From the NCBI RefSeq assembly GCF_001613105.1, contig NZ_BDBS01000004.1, positions 372,001-436,000 on the forward strand: a stretch of DNA of 64,000 nt. Reading direction: 5' to 3'. The position numbers and the translations under genes are program-made. This DNA is from Nocardia pseudobrasiliensis NBRC 108224 (GTDB taxonomy: Bacteria; Actinomycetota; Actinomycetes; Mycobacteriales; Mycobacteriaceae). The notes beneath the pieces are model-generated. The model was not told the origin of the DNA. It did not search any database and saw only the letters and a list, made by a program, of their open reading frames with translations. Positions 26,920-36,011 of this stretch are shown here, one piece after another; the stretch's first letter is position 1, and every line of letters starts with the position of its first letter.

Positions 26920-27926
26920 GCGATGTCGTGGTAATGACCGATCATGCGTCCACCGAAGGCAGTTCGCCTCAGCTCGAGCGGGCGGTGGAGGTGCTGACCG
27001 GTGCGGCGCCGGTGGTCGTCGATGCCCGGCATTTCTACAGCGGCGGAGACGGTGTGGTGCATCCGCACGAGACAACACCGACACTCGAGGTGCCCGCCGC
27101 CGGGCTGGTGACACAGCCTGCGGTGCTCATCGCGTACGAAATTCCGCCGCGGCAACGCCACCGGCTCGCACGGTTTCAGACGGTGCTCGGCGGCAGCCGC
27201 ATCGCGTGCCTGGGCGCCGATCCGCAGGCGTGGCGCTACGCCACCGACAAGCGTCTGGCGGTCGGCCGATTCCTGAAACACGGTATCCCCCAGATGGAAT
27301 CGGTCTTCCTGGATCGCCCCGCAGACCAGACGGCGTTGGACGCCTTCGAAACACTCGGCCGCAATGTCTGGGCGCGTCCCGCCATCGGTTTCGGCGGACG
27401 AGACGTCTTCCACATCACCAGCATCCGGCAGCTGCGCGCGGCCGTCGAGTTCTACGCGCACACCGACTGCGGGTGGCTGCTCACCCGCGACGCGGAGAAC
27501 TTCGACCATCGAGGCCGGCGACACCAATACCGAGTCGTGGTCCTCGGAAGGCAGGTGCTGCGAGTCTGTGAACATGTCCAGAACGACCCCGACGCACCGT
27601 GCAACGAAGCGCAGGGTGCGCACTCCACGGTGTTGCCACCCGATGCGCTGCCACAAGACCTGCTCGATCTGGCGGTGGCAGCCACTGCCGCGGTCGGATT
27701 GCCGTTCGGCGGTGTCGATCTGGTACCCGAGAGCGGCGGCGTCGTCTTCGAGGTGAATGTGCATCCGGTACTGGATGTGCCGCACGGCTTCGAGACAGTC
27801 ACCGTCCCATACACTCTCGCGCATCTCGGCGGCGGCCACTGCGACGATCGGTTCGCCGGTATGCCCTGGCGTTCGGCGACCGACAACTACCCGATACTCG
27901 TGCCACGCCCCGGATTGGGAGAATGA
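26916..27926 (+). CDS. ATP-grasp ligase, RimK-like
   Basis: The 336-residue protein has RimK-type ATP-grasp features: ATDKRLAVGRFLKHGIPQME, LGRNVWARPAIGFGGRDVFH, HQYRVVVLGRQVLRVCEHVQ and the Mg-binding GVDLVPESGGVVFEVNVHPV. The N-terminal 90 residues are unusual and include a histidine-containing stretch (VVDARHFYSGGDGVVHPHE). The family adds amino acids to carboxylates. Its ATG overlaps the preceding stop (ATGA), and the next gene begins two bases after its own stop, so all three genes are probably made together. Confidence 0.85.
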   Translation: MSDVVVMTDHASTEGSSPQLERAVEVLTGAAPVVVDARHFYSGGDGVVHPHETTPTLEVPAAGLVTQPAVLIAYEIPPRQRHRLARFQTVLGGSRIACLGADPQAWRYATDKRLAVGRFLKHGIPQMESVFLDRPADQTALDAFETLGRNVWARPAIGFGGRDVFHITSIRQLRAAVEFYAHTDCGWLLTRDAENFDHRGRRHQYRVVVLGRQVLRVCEHVQNDPDAPCNEAQGAHSTVLPPDALPQDLLDLAVAATAAVGLPFGGVDLVPESGGVVFEVNVHPVLDVPHGFETVTVPYTLAHLGGGHCDDRFAGMPWRSATDNYPILVPRPGLGE

Positions 27927-27927
27927 C

Positions 27928-28971
27928 GTGGGAACCGTAGGCGTTTTCTTCGGCGGCCGGTCCAGCGAACATCGGGTGTCGATCGACACAGCGAATGCGC
28001 TCGTTCCGATTCTCTCGACACTCGATCACCATGTGGTCTGGGTATATACCTCCGAAAAGGGCCGGCTCCTCGTCTGCGACACCGCCACGGCAGACAGTTG
28101 TCTGGACTCCGACACCCCCGTGGAGCTGTTGGACCGGCTACCGGAATACCGACTTCTGCTCTCGCCGGGCACCATGCGACTCGACCCGATCACCGAGAGC
28201 TTGCCGCATTTCGATATCGATGTCGTGCTGCCTTTGTTTCACGGCGCGATCGGTGAAGACGGAAGCATCCAGGGCTTGTGCAGATTCTTCGACATCACCT
28301 GCGCGGGACCGACGGTGCTCGGCGCGGCCGTCGGTCTGGACAAGGCCATCAGCAAGTCGATCGTGCGCGATCACGGCATTCCGGTACCGGACTACACGAT
28401 CGTCGACATCGCAACGACCGATCTCACCCGGCCGTCGCTCCCCTTCGACGGGCCCTACGTGGTCAAACCACGTTCGCAGGGATCCTCGATCGGTGTGTCC
28501 TTCGCCTGCGACAGATCCGAACTCGATACCGCGATCACCGCGGCTCGCCGATTCGGGACACAGTGCCTCGTGGAACAGTATGTCGAGGCGGTCGAAGTCC
28601 ACTGCTACGTACTGAAGACCAGCTCGATCGCTTTGACCTCCCGGATCTCCGGAAAAGCGCCGGACACCCCGATCTACAGCTACGAGTCGAAACTGCGCAC
28701 CTCCCAGCGCATCCGGCGGCTGGTCGACTCCGACTTCGATGCCGATATCGTCGAGCGCGTTCAACAGCAGGCTCGGACGGTCTTCGATCTCCTCGACGGG
28801 CGAGGCCTGGCCAGGGTGGATTTCTTCCTGCGCGACAACGGGGAATTGCTGTTCAACGAGCTCAACTCGATCCCGGGACTCCGGCGCAGCCCCGCCTACG
28901 GATCGTTCAACTCCTGGGCCAACCATGGCATCGAGTTCCGCGACGCCGTGGCCGAACTGCTCCGCCCCTGA
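27928..28971 (+). CDS. D-alanine-D-alanine ligase-family ATP-grasp enzyme
   Basis: The 347-residue protein has clear Ddl features: GVFFGGRSSEHRVSIDTAN at the start, LPLFHGAIGEDGSIQGLC, PYVVKPRSQGSSIGVSFA, LVEQYVEAVEVHCYV and the end LARVDFFLRDNGELLFNELN followed by SIPGL. The GTG at 27928 has a GGGAGA box inside the previous gene. Position as last of three coupled ATP-grasp genes argues for a biosynthetic peptide ligase rather than the cell-wall Ddl, which normally sits elsewhere in actinobacterial chromosomes. The substrate could be D-Ala-D-Ala or another dipeptide. Confidence 0.88.
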   Translation: MGTVGVFFGGRSSEHRVSIDTANALVPILSTLDHHVVWVYTSEKGRLLVCDTATADSCLDSDTPVELLDRLPEYRLLLSPGTMRLDPITESLPHFDIDVVLPLFHGAIGEDGSIQGLCRFFDITCAGPTVLGAAVGLDKAISKSIVRDHGIPVPDYTIVDIATTDLTRPSLPFDGPYVVKPRSQGSSIGVSFACDRSELDTAITAARRFGTQCLVEQYVEAVEVHCYVLKTSSIALTSRISGKAPDTPIYSYESKLRTSQRIRRLVDSDFDADIVERVQQQARTVFDLLDGRGLARVDFFLRDNGELLFNELNSIPGLRRSPAYGSFNSWANHGIEFRDAVAELLRP

Positions 28972-28983
28972 ACCGCACACCGG

Positions 28984-29553
28984 TCAATCGTCACCGAGTC
29001 GAGCATGCAGGTGCACGTCGTGCCATCCGTCGGCATGCCGCCCCGCACGGCGTTGCATGCCTTCCACCGAATATCCCGCTTTCCGTGCTACGCGACACGA
29101 CCCCGGATTCGACGTCGAATGACGGATCTCGATCCGATGTAGTCCGAGCTCGCCGAACGACCATGCGGTCAGTGCCGACAGTGCCGTCGCCGCCAAACCT
29201 CGGCCTCGCGCCCGCGGCAGTATCCAATACGACACCTCCGCCAGCCCGTCGGCCAGAATCAGCCGTCGCAGGCTGATCTGGCCGACGACACCCGAGTCGT
29301 CGGCCACCGCCCATCCGGCGCCGTTCCCGGCGTTCCACCGATCGGGCCACGCCGCGACCCACTCCCGTGCCTCGGCCTCGGTCATCGACCGCACATGCCA
29401 CCTCCGGATATCCGGCTCCGAGTACGCCTCCACCACCACGGGCACATCCGCCGCCTGCCAAGGACGCAGGACGATGTCTTCCGCCCGCAAGATCGGCTGG
29501 GGCAGTTGGACGAGAGCGTCCGACGCAAGGAAGGGCTCGATAAGCAACGCCAT
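28984..29553 (-). CDS. GNAT-family N-acetyltransferase
   Basis: The 189-residue product has the GNAT order: VLRPWQAADVPVVVEAYSEP, WAVADDSGVVGQISLRRL, EVSYWILPRARGRGLAATAL (acetyl-CoA pyrophosphate loop) and LGLHRIEIRHSTSNPGSCRV. It resembles RimJ/RimL-type acetyltransferases that modify the amine of proteins or small molecules. The ATG at 29553 fits the family's usual length. The frame stays open to an ATG at 29859, which would add a membrane helix (LLVSIVFLLAALAFAAA); this is probably chance or a relic. It converges on the ATP-grasp operon with a 12-base gap, so a role in modifying its product is possible. Confidence 0.85.
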   Translation of the reverse strand: MALLIEPFLASDALVQLPQPILRAEDIVLRPWQAADVPVVVEAYSEPDIRRWHVRSMTEAEAREWVAAWPDRWNAGNGAGWAVADDSGVVGQISLRRLILADGLAEVSYWILPRARGRGLAATALSALTAWSFGELGLHRIEIRHSTSNPGSCRVARKAGYSVEGMQRRAGRHADGWHDVHLHARLGDD

Positions 29554-30252
29554 GAGAACAGTTTCCCGTGACAGATACGGAGCTCGGATCACCGGATGGG
29601 GTTTGAGGAGCGTTTCGCCAGGATGATTGAGCCGCACCGTGCCAAGGGCAGCCACGGACAAGCGGCATCGGCGAGTGAACGCGAGCCTGGGCTGGATTCG
29701 CGCTGCGGCGAATGCTAGGGCGGCCAATAGGAAAACGATTGAGACGAGCAGGAACCGCAGCGCATCACGGAGGCTGGACGACCTGTGTCGGTGTTGGTGG
29801 GTGGCTCGCCGAAGTTCATCGGTGGCGCCACGCAACTGCTGCTCGGGAGATTGATCCATTACAGAGATTCGAAACTCTTCGAATGTGTGATGAGTGCTCG
29901 CACCGCTAACACGACCGAGGTCGCTTCGGCGAACACCAACCCGCCTAACGGACAAGGCCCCGCACTTGGCACCATCACCACCCGCCGACGCAACAGTGGG
30001 CCGGCCACAGCCGAACATCCCTGTGAACAGCCACTTTTCGAGCGGTTCAGCCGGACCATCCCGCGCACTGACCCGCCGCTGCTCCGGCGAGCCCTGCGCA
30101 CCGGCCGGTCCGCTCGGACGATCCAGTATGTCGAATTGCGTGTGTTTGTACCCCTATTGAGCGGTCCCATTACCTCACGATCGCGGGGAGGAGATCGGAG
30201 AAGCATCCAGGTACGCGTGAGCCGCGATCGCGCGGCGCATCGGCTGGTGGCC
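29554..30252. other. Intergenic stretch with membrane-helix reading frame
   Basis: No assigned gene. On the minus strand 29554-29859 is open in frame with the acetyltransferase and begins with convincing protein sequence (ATG at 29859, SPEQQLRGATDELRRATHQH, then a hydrophobic helix), which fades into basic, non-coding-like residues. It may be the 5' remnant of a small membrane protein gene. Nothing is recognised from 29885 to 30252. Confidence 0.4.
29867..29884. repeat. Palindrome upstream of the small membrane-protein frame
   Basis: ATTCGAA-ACTC-TTCGAAT is a perfect 7-bp inverted repeat with a 4-base spacer, 8 bases upstream of the ATG at 29859. The position fits an operator overlapping a translation start, but no regulator is encoded nearby. 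Confidence 0.4.
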
Positions 30253-32169
30253 TTACGCGAGTTGGCCGCTGCCGTTCATCTGCTCTGCGGCGGCGACGGT
30301 GGCTATCGGCGGCAATGGGGGGCTGTCCGGTGTCGTCTGGTAGACCATGTGCAGCACGGGGGCCGGTAGCGATGGGGGAATGTCGGAGCGGCCCAGCATG
30401 ATTTCGAGGTAGCAGCCGTTGTTGTGGGTGGCGGCTGTGGTCAATGCTGTGTCGAGTTCGCCGACAGTGGTGACGCGGGCGGTGTACCAGTCCTTGCAAC
30501 CGAGGGCGCCGGGGAGTTGGTGGTAGTTCCAGGGTGCGAGGACGTCGTAGACGTGGCCCTGGTGTTCGTTCAGGATTTCCTCGATGCCGTACATCGCGTT
30601 GTTGAGCACGATGATCACCGGTTTGACGCCGTAGCGTCCCATGGTGCCGATCTCGTTGGCGGTGAGCTGATGGGCGCCGTCCCCGGTCACCAGGACCGTG
30701 CGGCGGGACGGGTCGGCCAGGGTGGTGCCGAGTGCCGCGGGTGTGGCCCATCCGATCGATCCCCACAGTGTCTGGTTGTGGAAGACGGCGCCCTCGGGCA
30801 GGCGGATACGTGACATGGGATTGAGGCACAGGCCGGTTTCGGCGAGCACGATGTCGTTGTCGCGCAGGAACTTTGCCAGTCGAGGATAGAGCGTAGCGGA
30901 GGACACCGGATCCCCGACGGCCCCGGAAATCGACGGTGTCGCAGGCGAATCGAGCCGCGGTGTCTCGGTTTTCGATAGCGCCGTGGTCAGGCGCTCCAGA
31001 ACGTCTGCCAGGTAGACCGCGCTGAAATCGGTGTGGCCGATTCGCACATGGTCGGGCCATACCGTGATCATCCGGGCCGGGTCCAGGCCGTCGGTCCACT
31101 GCCCGGTATTGGAGTCGATGAACGCGACACCGCCGAGGTTCAGGATCACCTCGGCGCTCTCGACAGCCTTCTTGACGTCCGGTTCGGAGTTGTCTCCGGC
31201 GTACATGCCGAGAAAATGGCGGTTCGTCTCCGGGATCTGGGCCTTGTCCATCGGTGTGGTGGCATAAGCGAGGCCGGAGGCATCGAGCAACCGAATCAGT
31301 TGCCGTCCAAGGCCGAAGCGCCCGATCGTGTAGGCGGGCAGCACGACCGTCGCCTTCGATGCGGTCACGCGGTCGGTGATGGCGGTGATCGCCGCATCCA
31401 GGGATGCGGGATCGCTTTGCGGGCGAGGCACTTCGGTCAGCGCCATGCCCGCCACCGGTGTACCGATCACCGGAAGCAACGCCTCGTCCGCCGCGATCGT
31501 GAGATACGCGGGCCGCCGCTGCGCCAGGGCCTCGGTGATCACCCGTTCCATCTCCGCGATCGCATTGCGCGCGGTGAGGTGGGCGCTGACGCAGGCCGAG
31601 GCCGCAGACAGGGCTTCGAACTGCCGAAACATCCCGTCCCCCAGCGAATGATGCGTCACCGCCCGGACACGCTGCAGCTTGCTGCTCGGCTGCCCCACCA
31701 GGTGGAAGACCGGTAGCCGTTCGGCGTATGAGCCGAGCACGCCATTGAGCGCGCTCAACTCCCCCACCGAGTACGTCGTGCACAGGATCGCCGCTCCCCG
31801 GATGCGGGCGTATCCGTCCGCCGCGTAGGCGGCATTGAGCTCGTTGGCGGCACCCACCCACGTGAGACGCTTTTCGGCCTCGATGGCATTGTCCAGCCCG
31901 AACGCGAAGTCGCCCGGCACCCCGAAGACATGCTCGATACCCAGGTCCGCCAGCCGCGCCACCGCATACTCCGCAACCGTCGGCACCTCTCCGGAAAGCC
32001 TCCTGCCCGCGCGGAACTTGTCGACAGCGACAGCTGCCGCCACCCCGCCCGCGGCAACCACAGCCCCCGCCGTCAGCACCGTCCGCCTGGGCAGTCCCCG
32101 CTTCGCCGCTTGCCCCTCGGCGGCGTGGGCCGATTCTCCGCCATCGGTGTCCGGCGGCTCAGTTATCAT
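30253..32169 (-). CDS. Thiamine-diphosphate 2-oxoacid decarboxylase with Tat signal
   Basis: The 638-residue enzyme belongs to the pyruvate/indolepyruvate decarboxylase family: the catalytic Glu110 in ANELNAAYAADGYAR, the His-His pair 173-174 in VTHHSLGDGMFRQF and the thiamine motif GDGAHQLTANEIGTMGRYG to VLNNAMYGIEE. It should decarboxylate a 2-oxo acid to an aldehyde. Unusually, the first 60 residues form a twin-arginine-like signal (Arg28-Arg29 in GLPRRTVLTAG, then a hydrophobic Ala/Val/Gly stretch), implying export in folded form or membrane anchoring. The ATG at 32169 is chosen because it precedes this signal. The second TPP decarboxylase gene lies just upstream in the same direction. 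Confidence 0.88.
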   Translation of the reverse strand: MITEPPDTDGGESAHAAEGQAAKRGLPRRTVLTAGAVVAAGGVAAAVAVDKFRAGRRLSGEVPTVAEYAVARLADLGIEHVFGVPGDFAFGLDNAIEAEKRLTWVGAANELNAAYAADGYARIRGAAILCTTYSVGELSALNGVLGSYAERLPVFHLVGQPSSKLQRVRAVTHHSLGDGMFRQFEALSAASACVSAHLTARNAIAEMERVITEALAQRRPAYLTIAADEALLPVIGTPVAGMALTEVPRPQSDPASLDAAITAITDRVTASKATVVLPAYTIGRFGLGRQLIRLLDASGLAYATTPMDKAQIPETNRHFLGMYAGDNSEPDVKKAVESAEVILNLGGVAFIDSNTGQWTDGLDPARMITVWPDHVRIGHTDFSAVYLADVLERLTTALSKTETPRLDSPATPSISGAVGDPVSSATLYPRLAKFLRDNDIVLAETGLCLNPMSRIRLPEGAVFHNQTLWGSIGWATPAALGTTLADPSRRTVLVTGDGAHQLTANEIGTMGRYGVKPVIIVLNNAMYGIEEILNEHQGHVYDVLAPWNYHQLPGALGCKDWYTARVTTVGELDTALTTAATHNNGCYLEIMLGRSDIPPSLPAPVLHMVYQTTPDSPPLPPIATVAAAEQMNGSGQLA

Positions 32170-32459
32170 CGGCCCCTTTTTCCTCTCTATAGAGTCGGTG
32201 TGCGCCCGAGGCGCCACGAAGACAACTCGCAGATCGTGGTCGAACAATCACACCGATGATCGCTGTGCCTTTCGCGTGTCGGCCGGCCATGACCGGGTTC
32301 GGGCCCGATCGCGTGCCCCGGCCTCGCGCGGTCGATCGATGTCGCGGCGCAGCGAGAACCGAATGTTGTGCGTGAGGCAGCTGGGCTTCGTAGCGGAAAG
32401 CGACCACCTCGATGGAGCAATCGCCAGCTGCGGTGCCGTCTTGTGGTGGGAGCCTGGTG

Positions 32460-34040
32460 TCAGTAGAGGTCGCTGGTGAGGGCGGCGACGGGGACGTCGA
32501 TGACCGTGGTGGTCTGCTCTTGCAGGGCCTGGCGGACGCTCTGGCGGATCTGTTCGGGAGTGGTCGGACGGGTGGCGGTACAGCCGTAGCCGCGGGCGAG
32601 GGTGGCAAGATCGAGGCCGGGCAGGTCGAACGACGGGGGGTCGGAGGCGCCTAATTGCGCGGCGAGATCCTTCATCGCGCCGTAGCCGCCGTTGTTGAGC
32701 ACGATCACGATCAGGCGGATACCCGATTGTGCTGCGGTCCACAGTGATTGGATCGAGTACTGCATCGCGCCGTCGCCGATGAGGCACACCACGGTGGCCG
32801 TCGGGTCGGCGAGGGCGATTCCCATCGAGGCGGGTAGCGCCCAGCCCAGCCCGCCGGCGCCGGTGTTGTAGTAGCCGTGGGCTCGGCGGACGGGCAGGTA
32901 GCGGTTGCGTATCTCTCGGAAGGTCGGTGTCTCCTCGACGAGAATGGTGTCGGCGGGCAGTATCTCGCCGAGCAGGTGCAGGACGTATTCACCGGTCGGC
33001 GGTGCGCTCGGTGCCGGGGTCTCGTGCGTTATCGGCTCGGGGCGAGGGGGACTCGCGGCTTCGGGTAGCCGTTGTAGCAGCTCGGTGATGCCTTCCCGCA
33101 GGCAGGTGCGGATACCGGTGCCGGTTTGGGCGCGGGCCAGCGCGGTCGGGTCTTCGCTGAGTTGGATCAATTCGGTTCCCGCTGGTAGGCAGGGGCCTTG
33201 TCCGACGATGTGATAGGTGAACACCGGAGCGCCGAGGACTACGACGAGATCGGCGTCGTGCAGGGCCTTTCGGATTTGATGGCTCGCGGGTATGAGCTGA
33301 CCGCGGAAGGCCGGATGGTTCTCCGGAAAGCCGATTCGGTTGGCGTGCGGGCTGATCCAGACCGTCGCGCCGGTTCGCTCGGCCAAGCCGATGGCCTGCT
33401 CCCAGGCGCCGTCGCGGTCCACTTCGGGACCGACGACCAGCACCGGGCGTTGGGCGGCAACCAATTTCGCCGCCGCTCGGTCGAATTCGTCGGCCGCGCC
33501 GGTGAATCGGTCACCGACGTGACGGACCGACACCGCTTCGGTGGCCACATCCCAATCGTCCATGGGGATGGAGACGAACACCGGCCCGGCCGGACGTTGC
33601 ATGGCGATATGGCGGGCGCGGTCGATCGCCAACGGAACATCCTGGGCCCGTGCGGGTTCGATGGCCCATTTGACATACGGTTGCGGAAACTCGGTCGGCT
33701 GCTGAGCGAACAGATAGGGATCGAACGGCAGCAATTCGCGCGCCTGTTGACCGGTTAATATCACGACCGGGCTGAAGTTGCGGGCGGCCGAATACACCGC
33801 GCACAAACCATTTCCCAGTCCCGCCGCCGAATGCAGCGTGACATAGGATGGTCCGCCGCTGGCTTGGGCGTAGCCGTCGGCCATCGCCACCGCCGACGCC
33901 TCCTGCAATGCCATCACCCACCGCACATCGCCGGGCCATTCGGTGAAAAACGGCAGCTCGGTCGAACCGGGATTCCCGAACACCACCGAATTTCCCGTCT
34001 CGGCAAGAAATTGCCGCACCTGATCCCGAACCGTTTTCAC
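32460..34040 (-). CDS. mdlC: Benzoylformate decarboxylase
   Basis: This 526-residue thiamine-diphosphate enzyme matches benzoylformate decarboxylase of Pseudomonas putida residue by residue near the active site. Ser26 is in NPGSTELPFF, Glu47 in ALQEASAVAMADGYA, His70 in VTLHSAAGLGNG, and His277 in APVFTYHIVGQG corresponds to His281 there. The thiamine motif is GDGAMQYSIQSLWTAA to VLNNGGYGAM. It converts benzoylformate to benzaldehyde and CO2 in mandelate breakdown. The GTG at 34040 with AGGAGG upstream gives the family's length and numbering. It neighbours a 2-hydroxyacid oxidase and FAD oxidases that could supply or use its intermediates. Confidence 0.9.
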   Translation of the reverse strand: MKTVRDQVRQFLAETGNSVVFGNPGSTELPFFTEWPGDVRWVMALQEASAVAMADGYAQASGGPSYVTLHSAAGLGNGLCAVYSAARNFSPVVILTGQQARELLPFDPYLFAQQPTEFPQPYVKWAIEPARAQDVPLAIDRARHIAMQRPAGPVFVSIPMDDWDVATEAVSVRHVGDRFTGAADEFDRAAAKLVAAQRPVLVVGPEVDRDGAWEQAIGLAERTGATVWISPHANRIGFPENHPAFRGQLIPASHQIRKALHDADLVVVLGAPVFTYHIVGQGPCLPAGTELIQLSEDPTALARAQTGTGIRTCLREGITELLQRLPEAASPPRPEPITHETPAPSAPPTGEYVLHLLGEILPADTILVEETPTFREIRNRYLPVRRAHGYYNTGAGGLGWALPASMGIALADPTATVVCLIGDGAMQYSIQSLWTAAQSGIRLIVIVLNNGGYGAMKDLAAQLGASDPPSFDLPGLDLATLARGYGCTATRPTTPEQIRQSVRQALQEQTTTVIDVPVAALTSDLY

Positions 34041-34370
34041 ACGCAACCACCCTCCTGGCATCGGTGTCGAAGCAGTCCATTCATCGAGCCCACGCCGCAC
34101 CCTCGTCCCACAACTCTGCGCTGGTCGTGCCGACGACGGCGTCGCCACCAGGGATTGCCTTGCGTCCGGAATGCTGCCGGATAACCTGACGGAAATATTC
34201 GCTTGCCGGTAGCCTAATCTCAATTCGCTGCCGCACCTCAGCAGATTACGGCTCGGCGTGTTGCTTACGGAAGAAAATAGAGCGAATATGAGCCCACCCC
34301 CGCTGCCTGACAAGATTCGCAAGCTTCTTTGCGGTTGAGAGCACGCCGAGCCGTCGCGGTTCGCGCTGGA

Positions 34371-34401
34371 TTCGAACCAGCCTGTTTAGGGTTGGTTCGA
34401 G
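34371..34401. repeat. Inverted repeat upstream of FAD oxidase gene
   Basis: TTCGAACCAGCC and GGTTGGTTCGA form 11-bp arms with one mismatch around a 7-base spacer, 40-70 bases upstream of the GTG at 34440. It could be an operator. The left half also resembles a tRNA T-arm on the minus strand, but no tRNA can be folded here. Confidence 0.4.
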
Positions 34402-34439
34402 GGGGTCAGCGGATCGACGAGGCACGGGAGGCTAGTTTC

Positions 34440-35888
34440 GTGAGCGATATGGCAGCACGACTACGGGCGGCACTTCCCGATGTCACGATGAGTTTCCAAG
34501 GCGATCCCGACTACGACAAGGCGCGGGCAACCTGGAATGTACGCACCCAGGCCCGCCCCCTCGGGCTGGTGCAACCGAGCAATACCGCGCAGGTCCAAGC
34601 AGTCGTTCGGGCCGCACGAGCGGCCGGGGTGACCCAGCTGGCGATCCGTTCGGGCGGACATTCGATCGAAGGCAACGGACTGGGCGGACCCGACAGCCAT
34701 GCGCTGGTGATCGACCTGGTGAAAATGCGCGCCATCAGCGTCGACCCGCAGGCGAAGGTCGTTACCGCCGAGCCCGCGGTGCTGACCGGAATCCTGCATT
34801 CGAAAGCCTTCGAACACCAACTGTCGGTACCGACGGGAGACTGTCTCAATGTCGGGCTCGGCGGCCAGGTCACCGCCGGTGGTTACGGGCGTTGCCTGCG
34901 CACCTTTGGCAACCTCACCGATCAGGCCCTCGAGTTCGAGGTCGTGACCATGGACGGCGAAGTACGCACCGCCAACACCGTCGAGCATCCCGATCTGTTC
35001 TGGGCGCTGCGCGGTTCGGGGACCGGGTCGTTCGGGATCATCACCCGAATGCGCCTGCGGGCCAACGACGCACCGAAAGCACCGGCCAACTTCACCTTTC
35101 GCTGGCACTTCGATGAGGTCGACGTCGCCCGAACCCTCATCGAGGTACAACGCTACTGCCTGGACTCACCGGTCACGTTCAGCCCGATCCTGGTCGCCTG
35201 GCGCGGCATGATCGAACTGTCGGGCGGACTGTTCACCGACACTCCCGAACAACGCGACGCGCTCATCGCCGACATGCGCGCGAAACTGCCGACCCCCACC
35301 GAAACCCCCGAGACCGAACCGATGACCTTCCTGCAAGTACTCGAACGCCAAAGCGAAGAACAGACCTCCGCGCACTGGCTGGTCGATGCGAGCACCGTCA
35401 CCCGTGAAGCCAATACCCATCCTCGCTATCAGAAGATCCGGGCCGGTTTCCTGCCGAATCCGCTGTCGGAGAGTCTGATTCACGAATTCGCTGATTTGCT
35501 GAAGCGCCAGCAGCCCGGCAATCGGGTGCAGTTCTGCCTGCTCAACCCGGACGTCGAACCACCCGTGGCTGACTGTGCTATCAAAAACCGTGGCTGCACT
35601 TGGCTTTCGGGTTTCGGCACCGACATCGATCTCGGCGACATGACCGTCGAGGAGCTGCGTGCCGAGGGCGATCGCCGCTATCGCGAATGGGAGGACCACG
35701 CCTACGAGCTGTTCCATCCCTACTCTGTTGGCCCGTACATCGGTGACGACGACCTCATGGAAGGCGACCGCGGCCGCGACTTGTTCGAGGCCTATTACGG
35801 CGAACACCTGCCCCGGCTCAAACAGATCAAACGCAAATACGATCCGGACAACCTGCTGCACCACAAGATGAGCATCCCCCTCGAATAG
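34440..35888 (+). CDS. Berberine-bridge-type FAD oxidoreductase, bicovalent flavin
   Basis: The 482-residue protein has the PCMH FAD-binding domain with both covalent attachment residues, His74 in IRSGGHSIEGNG and Cys135 in PTGDCLNVGLGGQV. A GYGRC turn follows, and the BBE end reads YGEHLPRLKQIKRKYDPDN. The GTG at 34440 follows GGGAGG. It is a close paralogue of the frameshifted gene at 37871 (both end in the HHK-SIPL pattern) and more distant from the one at 12740. There is no signal peptide. It probably oxidises an alcohol or polyphenol. It is divergent from benzoylformate decarboxylase and followed by a strong hairpin terminator. Confidence 0.9.
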   Translation: MSDMAARLRAALPDVTMSFQGDPDYDKARATWNVRTQARPLGLVQPSNTAQVQAVVRAARAAGVTQLAIRSGGHSIEGNGLGGPDSHALVIDLVKMRAISVDPQAKVVTAEPAVLTGILHSKAFEHQLSVPTGDCLNVGLGGQVTAGGYGRCLRTFGNLTDQALEFEVVTMDGEVRTANTVEHPDLFWALRGSGTGSFGIITRMRLRANDAPKAPANFTFRWHFDEVDVARTLIEVQRYCLDSPVTFSPILVAWRGMIELSGGLFTDTPEQRDALIADMRAKLPTPTETPETEPMTFLQVLERQSEEQTSAHWLVDASTVTREANTHPRYQKIRAGFLPNPLSESLIHEFADLLKRQQPGNRVQFCLLNPDVEPPVADCAIKNRGCTWLSGFGTDIDLGDMTVEELRAEGDRRYREWEDHAYELFHPYSVGPYIGDDDLMEGDRGRDLFEAYYGEHLPRLKQIKRKYDPDNLLHHKMSIPLE

Positions 35889-35921
35889 CCCGAGGCCACT
35901 GGCGGGCAGGCCGATACCCGC

Positions 35922-35942
35922 CCCGCCGACAAGGTCGGCGGG
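35922..35942 (+). terminator. Hairpin terminator after FAD oxidase gene
   Basis: CCCGCCGAC-AAG-GTCGGCGGG is a perfect 9-bp stem with a 3-base loop, starting 34 bases after the stop at 35888. There is no long T-tract, as is common in actinobacteria. Confidence 0.7.
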
Positions 35943-36011
35943 TGCTCGTGCACGACTCGGACGCCGCGGCTATAGGCGAAGCTCGGTACCAGCCACTATC
36001 GGAGGTCGACT

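Noticed and set aside
30170..31861. A 563-residue frame on the same strand as the Tat-signal decarboxylase
   Set aside because: It is arginine/glycine-rich and out of frame with the enzyme, whose catalytic residues are all in the other frame.
34340..34410. tRNA gene on the minus strand
   Set aside because: A T-arm-like stem-loop (GCTGG-TTCGAAT-CCAGC) is present, but no anticodon arm, D-arm or matching acceptor strand can be built around it.
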